Shown: positions 1 to 6,393, numbered from the stretch's first letter. The stretch is DNA of 7,781 bases from CAYZEZ01 sp964477295 (GCA_964477295.1 CAYZEZ010000229.1:1-7781), one strand, 5' to 3'. Notes: generated by a model from the sequence alone, not told the origin. Made by a program: numbers and translations.

Positions 1-650
1 ATTTCAGAGATAACCTTTTCCACTTCGATAATCTGGTTGGCTTCCTCCGTTTTCGGGACCAATACCACATGGATGTTATGTGGAATGATGTATTTCAGGT
101 CTTCCAGCCCAGCAGGAAGCTGATTTATCCTCACCATCCTTTCGCATCCCATAAAATCGAACTGCCTGAGTGCATTGCGGACCAGAATCCTGGCTTCATG
201 CTTCCTCTGTGGAGCTACAGAATCTTCAAGGTCAAAAATAATTCCGTCGGGCTGATGCACTGCAGCATTCAACATTAATTTGGGGGTATTCCCCGGCAAA
301 TAGAGCCTGGTAAACCTGCATTTGTCACGTACGGCAGGTTTGAGGCTATCCGGAACGGCAGGCAGGAGATATTCCCTTTCAGTTTCCATCAACATCCGGA
401 TAGCTGCCTCCATTCTTGCTGCAATAACAAACTCCAGGGCACCTGAATCTTCCAGCTGAATGTGCGCGTTCTGAATACCAAAATGATCCGCTATCTTCAT
501 AATCAGCGACCGGATCTGGTCACCATAGATCCTTTCCACCCTGGAATTGATTGTCAGGTTTATTCCTCCGGAGGTTGTAATGGCTAATTTCACCTGGCAG
601 TCAGAGCGGATTTCATCGCCAAAATGGCCACAGATAGCTGTTTGCGACAT
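1..650 (-). CDS. citE: Fused citrate lyase acyl carrier (CitD) - beta subunit (CitE), partial
   Basis: The frame runs open from ATG at 648-650 leftwards off the window; 216 residues are visible and the C-terminus is missing. Residues about 1-88 resemble CitD, the acyl carrier of citrate lyase: a beta-rich start, then SGGINLTINSRVERIYGD (27-44), then LEDSGALEFVIAARMEAAIR (66-85), close to the family's DxGALDxxIxARxEAA pattern. After a linker (about 89-112), residues 113 onward match the start of the CitE/HpcH-HpaI aldolase barrel: RLYLPGNTPKLM (115-126), DGIIFDLEDSVAP (135-147) with acidic residues typical of Mg2+/substrate binding, VRIN, and LVPKTEEA. Citrate lyase splits citrate to acetate and oxaloacetate; CitE cleaves citryl-thioester carried on CitD. 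The two are usually separate small genes, so the fusion is notable. Citramalate lyase or another acyl-carrier-dependent lyase is an alternative. The alpha subunit CitF would be expected nearby but lies outside, if present. Confidence 0.85.
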   Translation of the reverse strand, partial: MSQTAICGHFGDEIRSDCQVKLAITTSGGINLTINSRVERIYGDQIRSLIMKIADHFGIQNAHIQLEDSGALEFVIAARMEAAIRMLMETEREYLLPAVPDSLKPAVRDKCRFTRLYLPGNTPKLMLNAAVHQPDGIIFDLEDSVAPQRKHEARILVRNALRQFDFMGCERMVRINQLPAGLEDLKYIIPHNIHVVLVPKTEEANQIIEVEKVISE

Positions 651-673
651 AGGTTTAGTCTAAAGATATAAAA

Positions 674-681
674 CAAAGATA
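674..681 (-). promoter_or_regulatory. Candidate -7 box for the citDE fusion gene
   Basis: On the minus strand this reads TATCTTTG, an exact match to the Bacteroidota -7 consensus TAnnTTTG, with 23 nt between it and the ATG of the CitD-CitE gene. No clear TTG -33 element sits 19-21 nt upstream (only TTA), so the call rests on one box in AT-rich DNA. Confidence 0.35.
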
Positions 682-715
682 ATAAACAAGCATTTGTGTA
701 AGGTATTCGATGTTA

Positions 716-745
716 TTAAACAGATCAATTATTTTTCTACTTTAG
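716..745 (+). promoter_or_regulatory. Candidate promoter for ubiE/menG
   Basis: TACTTTAG at 738-745 differs from the TAnnTTTG consensus at one position. A TTA (716-718) lies 19 nt upstream, at the spacing of the -33 TTG element but with a mismatch. This is the best candidate in the 115-nt divergent region, but it is weak. AGGA at 744-747 is too far from the ATG (18 nt) to be a convincing ribosome-binding site. Confidence 0.25.
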
Positions 746-765
746 GAATCTTAAAATGATGACAT

Positions 766-1479
766 ATGATAGAATCCGGCTACCGTCCTTTGCAAAAAAT
801 GTTCATGGAAGTTCCAGGGAAATATGATCGGATGAACAGGATCCTGACCTGGAGGATGGATGAAAGATGGAGAAAAATAGCTGCCTGGGAATGTATTTCA
901 GATGATCCTGAGAAGGTGCTGGATCTATGCACAGGTACCGGTGATCTGGCTTTGCACCTTGCGGGATTTTTGAATGGAACAATGGAGATCTATGGGCTCG
1001 ATTACAGTGATCCGATGCTTGAAATTGCCAGACTTAAAGCCAGGAAAAAAGATATCTCCTCCATTAGGTTTATCCCCGGAGATGCGGCTGACATGCCATT
1101 CGATGATGATTCTATTGATTCTATAGGGATTGCCTTTGCATTCAGGAACCTCACATTCAGGAATCGCGACAGGGACAGGTTCCTTGCTGAGATCTATCGG
1201 ATTTTAAAACCCGGCGGAAAGTTTGTGATCGTTGAATCAAGTCAACCCGGCTCTTCATTTTTAAGATTTTTATTTCACCTGTATTTGGGAGTAATTGTTT
1301 CCGGTTTAGGAGGTATCATAAGTAAACACAAGGGTGCCTATAAATACCTCGCCTTTTCTGCTAAACATTTCTATAAACCAGATGAACTAAAAAGATTGCT
1401 TGAAGAAACAGGTTTTCAGAAGGTAAAATACAGACCCTTGTTTGCGGGGATAGCCGGAATTACTACGGTAACAAAATAG
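766..1479 (+). CDS. ubiE: Demethylmenaquinone methyltransferase (UbiE/MenG family)
   Basis: This 237-residue class I SAM-dependent methyltransferase has the UbiE/COQ5 order of motifs. KYDRMNRILTWRMDERWRK (19-37) matches the family's N-terminal YDxxNxxxSxxxxxxWR block. VLDLCTGTGDLALHLA (51-66) is the glycine-rich SAM loop, GLDYSDPML (77-85) the acidic-loop region, and GDAADMPFDDDSID (105-118) motif II. IAFAFRNLT (122-130) and YRILKPGGKFVIVE (144-157) are family hallmarks, and the tail AGIAGITTVTK resembles the conserved UbiE C-terminus. In an organism using menaquinone it methylates demethylmenaquinone at the membrane surface, the last step of MK synthesis. Length is normal for the family. The ATG at 766 leaves a normal N-terminus; an upstream ATG at 756 is in another frame. 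It is divergent from the citrate lyase gene and convergent with the lipoprotein gene. A methyltransferase for another quinone-like substrate is the main alternative. Confidence 0.87.
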   Translation: MIESGYRPLQKMFMEVPGKYDRMNRILTWRMDERWRKIAAWECISDDPEKVLDLCTGTGDLALHLAGFLNGTMEIYGLDYSDPMLEIARLKARKKDISSIRFIPGDAADMPFDDDSIDSIGIAFAFRNLTFRNRDRDRFLAEIYRILKPGGKFVIVESSQPGSSFLRFLFHLYLGVIVSGLGGIISKHKGAYKYLAFSAKHFYKPDELKRLLEETGFQKVKYRPLFAGIAGITTVTK

Positions 1480-1482
1480 TCT

Positions 1483-1514
1483 AAAAAAAGCCGCTGGATT
1501 TCAGCGGCTTTTTT
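1483..1514. terminator. Bidirectional intrinsic terminator between convergent genes
   Basis: A perfect 7-bp GC-rich stem, GCCGCTG (1490-1496) and CAGCGGC (1502-1508), encloses the 5-nt loop GATTT. It is flanked by seven A (1483-1489) on one side and six T (1509-1514) on the other. Each strand therefore shows hairpin followed by T-run: for ubiE on plus, 4 nt past its stop, and for the lipoprotein gene on minus, 18 nt past its stop. The A and T tracts can extend the stem to about 13 bp. Confidence 0.93.
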
Positions 1515-1531
1515 AATATTAAGGCATTCGA

Positions 1532-2401
1532 TTACTCCTGAACGATAACAGCTATATTCATCGATCCAGTAGCACCTGTTGTAATTGCTACAATTTTAAC
1601 CAGTCCCATTTTACCGGCAGCGGTTACAAAGGCGACCACATCGTCTGCCTCTAAATGATTCACCTTGGTTTCAGACGCACCGGTTGCATTTTCAACAACT
1701 ACCATATCATCTTCGATAGCATCAAAATCGGAGGTTGACAGCGAGGTTGTCTTGAACCTGGTGGCATTCCTTGTCGACCAGCTGGCAGGACCATCCGCAC
1801 TTGCAAATACGGACGAAACATCGGCATCATCGGGAGCAGCAAGGGTGGCCTGGTTGTCGACTCCATAGAAATACATGAAATCAACAGCAGCCGAATTGGT
1901 TTTTGCATCAGCTATACCATAAACAGTACCGGTAGTACTGGCAAAAGAACTTCCGGTAGCTGACTGATGAGAACCAAGTGTCTTGGTCCAGGTCATAACC
2001 GGTCCGCCTGAGGCTTCCACAGTAATAGTAAATGACTCACTTGCTGTTTTGTCTTTACTGTCCGTTACGGTAAAAGTATACACATAGGCACCCTCATTAA
2101 GCGGAGCTTCGAGTGTAACATTATCCGTATAATTATCCTTTTCAATGTCTTCATCGGGATAACCGGCCAATGTAACACCGTCACGAGCAATCGAGAATGA
2201 TTTAAGGTTGTTCGTCCCTTTAGTAGCCAGCCATGAAAAACTGATGGCAGCACCCGGCTCAACGGTAACATCTTCATCGATGTAATTACCACCAAAGAAT
2301 TCGATTTTTGGATTTAAAAGATCAGCAGCTTCATCACAACTTGTGAAAATGCCGACGAAACCGACTAAAACAACTGTCAGGAGTAAAGAGATTTTTTTCA
2401 T
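1532..2401 (-). CDS. Putative surface lipoprotein with Ig/PKD-like domain, function unknown
   Basis: The 289-residue product starts with a lipoprotein signal peptide: KK, a hydrophobic core (residues 5-19), and lipobox FTSC with the lipidated Cys at 22. The mature start CDEAAD is acidic, which in Bacteroidota is compatible with export to the cell surface. Residues about 32-132 look like a beta-sandwich of the PKD/Ig type: alternating beta strands, AYVYTFTVTDSKDKTASESFTITVEA ending in the usual TVTDxxGxTAS-like strands (motif at about 106-131). Residues 134-289 form a second module with an FMYFYG patch, repeated S/T-rich and acidic loops, a TRNATRFKTT stretch, and a C-terminal VVAFVTAAGKMGLVKI strand pair; I have an impression of similar modules in other Bacteroidota lipoproteins but cannot name a family. 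No catalytic motif is visible. A role in binding or as a surface structural protein is only inference. It is monocistronic, with its own candidate promoter and terminator. Confidence 0.85.
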   Translation of the reverse strand: MKKISLLLTVVLVGFVGIFTSCDEAADLLNPKIEFFGGNYIDEDVTVEPGAAISFSWLATKGTNNLKSFSIARDGVTLAGYPDEDIEKDNYTDNVTLEAPLNEGAYVYTFTVTDSKDKTASESFTITVEASGGPVMTWTKTLGSHQSATGSSFASTTGTVYGIADAKTNSAAVDFMYFYGVDNQATLAAPDDADVSSVFASADGPASWSTRNATRFKTTSLSTSDFDAIEDDMVVVENATGASETKVNHLEADDVVAFVTAAGKMGLVKIVAITTGATGSMNIAVIVQE

Positions 2402-2434
2402 TTTTATAGCTTTTATGAGTTAATTTTCTGTAAT

Positions 2435-2466
2435 CGAAAGTACAAAAATAATATAATAAATACCAA
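2435..2466 (-). promoter_or_regulatory. Candidate promoter for the lipoprotein gene
   Basis: On the minus strand a TTG (2464-2466) is followed after 21 nt by TACTTTCG (2435-2442), one mismatch from TAnnTTTG, giving the normal Bacteroidota -33/-7 spacing and a leader of about 25-30 nt before the ATG at 2401. An adjacent TATTTTTG (2443-2450) matches the -7 consensus exactly but has its TTG only 13 nt away, so it is the less likely box. Confidence 0.4.
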
Positions 2467-2492
2467 TTCGTCCTTTATTTTGATTGAAATTA

Positions 2493-2511
2493 GATTAAAT
2501 ATTTATTAATC
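2493..2511. repeat. AT-rich inverted repeat downstream of mce
   Basis: GATTAA (2493-2498) and TTAATC (2506-2511) are inverted around a 7-nt AT loop. It lies 56 nt past the mce stop on the minus strand and upstream of the lipoprotein promoter. The stem is short and AT-rich with no adjoining T-run, so it is a poor terminator; it could be a weak operator, or chance in AT-rich DNA. Confidence 0.25.
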
Positions 2512-2566
2512 ATGACCAATGGATACCAGTGGGCGGGGAACGGTAGCCGGAGAGCAATGGGTATGT

Positions 2567-2980
2567 CTAATCCTGGGTGGATTTTCCGCAAAACTCAGTA
2601 AGTACCCCATTGGTCGATTTTGGATGAAGAAACCCAATCATCATTCCTTCTGCTCCTTTTCGGGAAACCTGATCGATCAATTGAATGCCTTTATCCCCGG
2701 CCTCTTTCAATGCTTTATCAATCTCATCAAAGGCAAAGGCAATATGGTGAACCCCCTGCCCGCGTTTTTCTATAAATTTACCAACAGGTCCTTCGGGATC
2801 GGTTGATTCAAGTAACTCAATTTTTGTTTCTCCCAGCTGAAAAAAGGCTGTTTTGACTTTCTGGTCTTCAACTTCTTCGATGGCATAGCATTCGAGTCCC
2901 ATGACTTCCTCGTAGAATTTTATGGATGATTCCAGGTCAGTAACTGCTATACCAATATGCTCAATATGTGTAGGTTTCAT
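2567..2980 (-). CDS. mce: Methylmalonyl-CoA epimerase
   Basis: The 137-residue protein has two vicinal-oxygen-chelate (glyoxalase-fold) repeats. It starts HIEHIGIAVTDLESSIKFY (5-23), with KIELLE (53-58), GVHHIAFAFDEID (76-88), IGFLHPKSTNGVLTEF (115-130). The metal-ligand positions of the family appear to be present: His8, Glu55, a His of the 78-79 pair and Glu129. The enzyme interconverts (2R)- and (2S)-methylmalonyl-CoA, linking methylmalonyl-CoA mutase to decarboxylase or carboxylase in propionate formation or use; it is cytosolic. Length is normal. I chose ATG at 2980 because it gives the family's usual N-terminus; an in-frame ATG at 3049 would add 23 unrelated residues and overlap the upstream gene. 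The start lies 10 nt after the stop of the GH3 fusion gene, so the two are probably cotranscribed. Another VOC-fold enzyme is a less likely alternative. Confidence 0.9.
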   Translation of the reverse strand: MKPTHIEHIGIAVTDLESSIKFYEEVMGLECYAIEEVEDQKVKTAFFQLGETKIELLESTDPEGPVGKFIEKRGQGVHHIAFAFDEIDKALKEAGDKGIQLIDQVSRKGAEGMMIGFLHPKSTNGVLTEFCGKSTQD

Positions 2981-2990
2981 AATTAATAAG

Positions 2991-5900
2991 TTATTCAAAG
3001 GTAGTAATCTTATTCTTCTGAATTCTGTCTTCTGAATTAATAGCATCATAGATTACCTGCTGTATTTTAGTCCTGACATCCATTTCAATCAGCTTCAGAT
3101 TATACTGGTCGGGATGGATCCTGTTGGAGAGAAAAATATAGATGGTTTCATTATCCGGATCGGCCCAGGCCATTGTTCCCGTAAATCCGGTATGCCCAAA
3201 ACTGGATGCAGAGGCAGAGTCACAGGTCGGTCCGATTTTTTCAAGGTCCATTTCCGGCTTGTCAAATCCCAGGGCACGCCGGTTATCCTGTTCCAGATAG
3301 GGACAGGTATTATACAAATCAAAGGTCTCCGCACTCAGGTATCGCTCTTCTGCATACCATCCCTTGTTTAAATACATTTGCATGATTTTGGCCAGATCAT
3401 TGGCATTTGAAAAAATACCGGCATGTCCGGCCACACCGCCAAACATGGCAGCCCCTGGATCATGCACATACCCATGTAATAACTGACGCCTGAAAAAGAC
3501 ATCGTTTTCAGTAGGGATTATAATGTCTTTGGAAAACCTCTGTAAAGGAAGGAATCCTGTATAATTGGCCCCTATTTTATGATACAGGCTGTGAAAAACA
3601 TATGGATAAAGAGCCGTATCAGTCATTTCCTCTATCACCTGCTTAAAGAAATAATAGCCCAGGTCACTATATCTGTATTCCTTTTTCTCAAGTAATTCAG
3701 ACTGGATGATTTTGCGAAAGATGGTATCTGTATAGTCGCGGTTCAGGTACATGCAATCTGCCACCTGGTTTGAAAAAACTTCGGAAAATTCCTTGTTGTA
3801 GGCACCATCCCTGTATTTCAGGTTCTTATTTAAATAAACATGATCGGACAGCATAAACGGATAGCGTCCAGAAATCCTGTTACTTATCAACGGGTCATCC
3901 GGATCCATCGTTTCAAGAGTAGAATAATAAAACGGGATCCATGGATAAAGTCCTGACTGATGGGCAAGTATCTCCTTTATAATGAGGTCTCCTTTATTAC
4001 AGGTATCAAGATAAGGTAAGTATTTGCCCAGACGATCATTCACATCAAACAAGCCCCTGCTGGTGAGATTCATTAATACCGGAAGAGTGGAGGTAATCTT
4101 GGTGATTGAGGCAATGTCATAGATATCCTGAACGTGAACAGGCTTATTCTTTGAATAGGTGTGGTAACCGAAAGCTTTATTATATATGACAGCTCCCTTT
4201 CTGGCAATCAGCACCTGGCAACCCGGGATGGCTTTCTGATCAATCGCATTCCATACGATCGTATCAATTTTTTTAAGGATTTCAGGATCCATGCCTACCG
4301 ATCCAGGCAACGCATATCTCAGGCGAAAGGCTTTCTCTGTTGTCAATCCATCGCCAGGTTTGTAAACCTTGCCTGCACTAACCGGCAGAAATCCGTTTGC
4401 TGTTACACCTCCGAAAATGAGCTGCGGACATAACCGCTGTGTAATTTCATTGTCTTCATAGGCTACAATCAGACCGGCCAGGTTATCCAGGTGCATGAAA
4501 TTATTTAAACTGTAAGGATTGGCAAACAAATTCAGTATGGTCATATGGGTAGCTGCAATCCGTTCGGTTAAACGAATGATCTGATCGGATATTCCATAAT
4601 TGTTTGAGGGCCGGGAGCTGGTTTGATGAATGCCGACGAAAATAAGATTGTATGGCTTCAGAAGCTCCCCGATGGAATCAAAATCCATTTTGGTCACACC
4701 AGCCGGTATCAGGAAATGATCCACCTGTCCATAAAATCCAAGGTACTGCTGAAATGTATTAACAGAATCCTGTCCTATGGTCAGGCTTGCCATTCTGATC
4801 GTATCCAGCTTTTGTAATGGTATAATTTGTTTCTCATTCCTGAGTAATGTCAGAGACGCCTCTGCCAGCTTTTCCTGCAGGACCCTGGAATCTTGTTTGT
4901 TCAACTGGCCGGCCAGCCCATCCTTTACAAGGGGTTCAAACTCATCCAACCCTACCCATTTTTTTGCAGCCAGGATTCTTTTACAGTGTTCATCAATGTC
5001 ATTCCGGGAGATGGTGCCTCTCCTGATCTCACGCTTTATCTCATGGATGGCCTTATTAACATCTGAAGGCATGAGCAATATGTCATTCCCGGCAATGGCA
5101 GCCTTCGCTTCTATTTCTCCAGGTTTAAAATATTCACTCACGGCTTTCATATTCAATGCATCTGTAACGATCAGTCCCTTAAAGCCCATCTGTTCCCTCA
5201 ATAATTCATTAATAACCTTTGGAGAAATGGAAGAAGCAAGGTTCCTGGCAGAATCCAGTGAAGGAACAGATAAATGAGCAGCCATAATACCTGTCAGGCC
5301 TTGCCGGATGCATTGTTTAAAAGGATACAGCTCAACAGATTCCAGCCTGTCCTTTCCATGCCTGATAACCGGCAGTTCATAGTGGGAATCTGTATCCGTA
5401 TCGCCATGTCCCGGGAAATGCTTGGCTGTGCATAACAAATGCTCGTCCTGCATTCCATTCATATACATAATGGCTTTCCGGGCCACATTGCGTTTATCTT
5501 CACCGAATGACCTGTTGTTGATCACAGGATTCATGGGATTATTATTGATATCGACTACCGGTGCAAAATTCATATGTACCCCTATCTGCTTCAACTGGAT
5601 GGCAATATCCCGGCCCATATAATAGACCAGGCTGTCATCCTGTATGGCACCGAGCATCATCTGGCGAGGATAACTGAGTGTGCTGTCAAGACGCATCCCC
5701 AATCCCCACTCTGCATCCATAGCCACCAGCAACGGGACCCCGGAGGCTTCCTGTAGCTGGTTAAGCATGTCAACCTGCCGCTGCGGACCACCCTGGAAAA
5801 AGATCACGCCACCCACTTTATATTTCGTAATGATCCTGATCAATTCCTCTGTATGATTGTTTCCTTTATTTGAATAGGCAGCAATCATAAACATCTGGGC

Positions 5901-6071
5901 TATTTTCTCATCGAGTGAAAGGGTTTTAAAAACAGAATCGACCCACTCATCATTATCGGACAGGAAAGGCGGATCGACCGGCTGGTTATCTGCCTGGTAA
6001 TTTTTCGGAATATAAAAACTACTGCTAACCAGAATAGCTAAAACAATTACACCGTGCAAAATCGATCTCAT
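2991..6071 (-). CDS. Exported GH3 beta-N-acetylglucosaminidase (NagZ-like) fused to AmiE/beta-lactamase-like serine hydrolase
   Basis: From ATG at 6071 the product is 1026 residues. Residues 1-20 form a signal peptide or membrane anchor with no lipobox Cys. Residues about 42-370 are a GH3 barrel: NFAPVVDINNNP (168-179), NRSFGED, KHFPGHGDTDTDSH (217-230) with the NagZ-type Asp228/His230 acid-base dyad, and VTDALNM (302-308) with nucleophile Asp304. Residues about 395-575 look like the GH3 C-terminal alpha/beta domain. Residues about 592-1010 are a class C beta-lactamase-like hydrolase: SITK (Ser655, Lys658), YSD (801-803), GGVAGHAGIFS (878-888), and HTG (960-962). In Bacillus subtilis the separate neighbours NagZ and AmiE (YbbE, beta-lactamase-like) remove GlcNAc and then cleave the peptide from MurNAc; this protein seems to join both steps. 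An in-frame TTG at 6119 is a possible longer start but would bury the signal peptide. Esterase or peptidase activity of the second half is an alternative. Confidence 0.9.
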   Translation of the reverse strand: MRSILHGVIVLAILVSSSFYIPKNYQADNQPVDPPFLSDNDEWVDSVFKTLSLDEKIAQMFMIAAYSNKGNNHTEELIRIITKYKVGGVIFFQGGPQRQVDMLNQLQEASGVPLLVAMDAEWGLGMRLDSTLSYPRQMMLGAIQDDSLVYYMGRDIAIQLKQIGVHMNFAPVVDINNNPMNPVINNRSFGEDKRNVARKAIMYMNGMQDEHLLCTAKHFPGHGDTDTDSHYELPVIRHGKDRLESVELYPFKQCIRQGLTGIMAAHLSVPSLDSARNLASSISPKVINELLREQMGFKGLIVTDALNMKAVSEYFKPGEIEAKAAIAGNDILLMPSDVNKAIHEIKREIRRGTISRNDIDEHCKRILAAKKWVGLDEFEPLVKDGLAGQLNKQDSRVLQEKLAEASLTLLRNEKQIIPLQKLDTIRMASLTIGQDSVNTFQQYLGFYGQVDHFLIPAGVTKMDFDSIGELLKPYNLIFVGIHQTSSRPSNNYGISDQIIRLTERIAATHMTILNLFANPYSLNNFMHLDNLAGLIVAYEDNEITQRLCPQLIFGGVTANGFLPVSAGKVYKPGDGLTTEKAFRLRYALPGSVGMDPEILKKIDTIVWNAIDQKAIPGCQVLIARKGAVIYNKAFGYHTYSKNKPVHVQDIYDIASITKITSTLPVLMNLTSRGLFDVNDRLGKYLPYLDTCNKGDLIIKEILAHQSGLYPWIPFYYSTLETMDPDDPLISNRISGRYPFMLSDHVYLNKNLKYRDGAYNKEFSEVFSNQVADCMYLNRDYTDTIFRKIIQSELLEKKEYRYSDLGYYFFKQVIEEMTDTALYPYVFHSLYHKIGANYTGFLPLQRFSKDIIIPTENDVFFRRQLLHGYVHDPGAAMFGGVAGHAGIFSNANDLAKIMQMYLNKGWYAEERYLSAETFDLYNTCPYLEQDNRRALGFDKPEMDLEKIGPTCDSASASSFGHTGFTGTMAWADPDNETIYIFLSNRIHPDQYNLKLIEMDVRTKIQQVIYDAINSEDRIQKNKITTFE

Positions 6072-6089
6072 ATTAGCAAATTTGATCCG

Positions 6090-6121
6090 CAAAGTAGGAC
6101 GAGATAGTGAAGGATACAAAA
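6090..6121 (-). promoter_or_regulatory. Candidate promoter for the GH3-hydrolase fusion gene
   Basis: On the minus strand TTTTG (6117-6121) is followed after 20 nt by TACTTTG (6090-6096), close to the Bacteroidota pair TTTG / TAnnTTTG with proper spacing. It would give a leader of roughly 10-15 nt before ATG 6071. The predicted transcript would start inside any longer reading from TTG 6119, which supports the shorter start. Confidence 0.42.
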
Positions 6122-6132
6122 AATTATTTCAA

Positions 6133-6157
6133 CAACTGTTTATAGCGGAAGCAGTTG
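6133..6157 (-). terminator. Weak terminator-like hairpin after the DUF6485 gene
   Basis: CAACTGTTT (6133-6141) pairs with AAGCAGTTG (6149-6157), nine pairs including one G-T, around a 7-nt loop. On the minus strand it starts 9 nt past the DUF6485 stop and is followed, after about 6-10 nt, by a run of six T (6118-6125 region). The stem is modest and the T-run displaced, so termination may be partial, with some read-through into the fusion gene. Confidence 0.3.
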
Positions 6158-6166
6158 ATCACATAG

Positions 6167-6382
6167 TTATTTACCATGCCAGCTGCCGCCTTCTTTCTGA
6201 TAAAGAGCAATGAAATATTCTATCGACCGGTTGTATGTTTTTTCTGCCTGATCCGGGAAATAGCATGCCGGAAGCTCATTCATCCTCCTGTGATAATGCA
6301 GGCAGTCGCAACAAGAACCATGCTTGCTGCATGAATAGGAACAATTACAGTACTTGCAATTCTGATCATTTTTACATTCCAT
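6167..6382 (-). CDS. Cys-rich DUF6485 family protein
   Basis: This 71-residue protein has nine Cys (3, 9, 12, 14, 18, 24, 25, 27, 40) and four His, mostly in the first 40 residues. They are arranged as CxxCxCxxxC, CCxC and HYH, then ELPACYF and a TYNRSIEYFIALY tail. This pattern (a MECKN start, CCDCLHYHR, NELPACYF, TY-RS) is what I recall of DUF6485, small proteins found in anaerobic bacteria and of unknown function. The Cys/His clusters suggest zinc or iron-sulfur binding; the absence of a signal peptide points to the cytoplasm, where these Cys would be reduced. The ATG at 6382 is the natural start, 11 nt after the stop of the upstream serine hydrolase gene, so the two are likely cotranscribed. 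A role is not known and none is inferred from the neighbours. Confidence 0.85.
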   Translation of the reverse strand: MECKNDQNCKYCNCSYSCSKHGSCCDCLHYHRRMNELPACYFPDQAEKTYNRSIEYFIALYQKEGGSWHGK

Positions 6383-6393
6383 AACAGAATTTA

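Noticed and set aside
69..278. 69-codon plus-strand open frame at the left end
   Set aside because: Antisense to the CitE part of the fused gene, whose motifs read clearly on the minus strand.
1699..1908. Alternative minus- and plus-strand frames inside the lipoprotein gene (also 1665-1868 and 2065-2295)
   Set aside because: Out of frame with the lipoprotein, which has a signal peptide, a sensible start and a terminator; the alternatives have low-complexity, unlikely compositions.
2519..2806. 95-codon open frame on the plus strand opposite mce
   Set aside because: Mostly antisense to the epimerase coding sequence, with no promoter and no recognisable motif.
2981..3049. Longer N-terminus for methylmalonyl-CoA epimerase starting at 3049
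   Set aside because: It would add 23 residues unlike the family and overlap the upstream gene by 59 nt; ATG at 2980 gives the standard start.
3663..3671. YSD instead of YSN in the fusion's hydrolase domain as evidence of a dead enzyme
   Set aside because: As I recall, an Asp at this place is common in the AmiE/YbbE-like subgroup, and Ser655, Lys658, Tyr801 and the HTG motif are intact.
4777..5277. 166-codon open frame on the plus strand inside the GH3 fusion gene
   Set aside because: It lies wholly antisense to a well-supported gene with conserved catalytic motifs; its product shows no recognisable domain and looks like a codon-bias shadow.
6072..6119. Longer start (TTG at 6119) for the GH3 fusion
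   Set aside because: It would put 16 residues ahead of a normal signal peptide and lies over the predicted promoter; ATG at 6071 is better.
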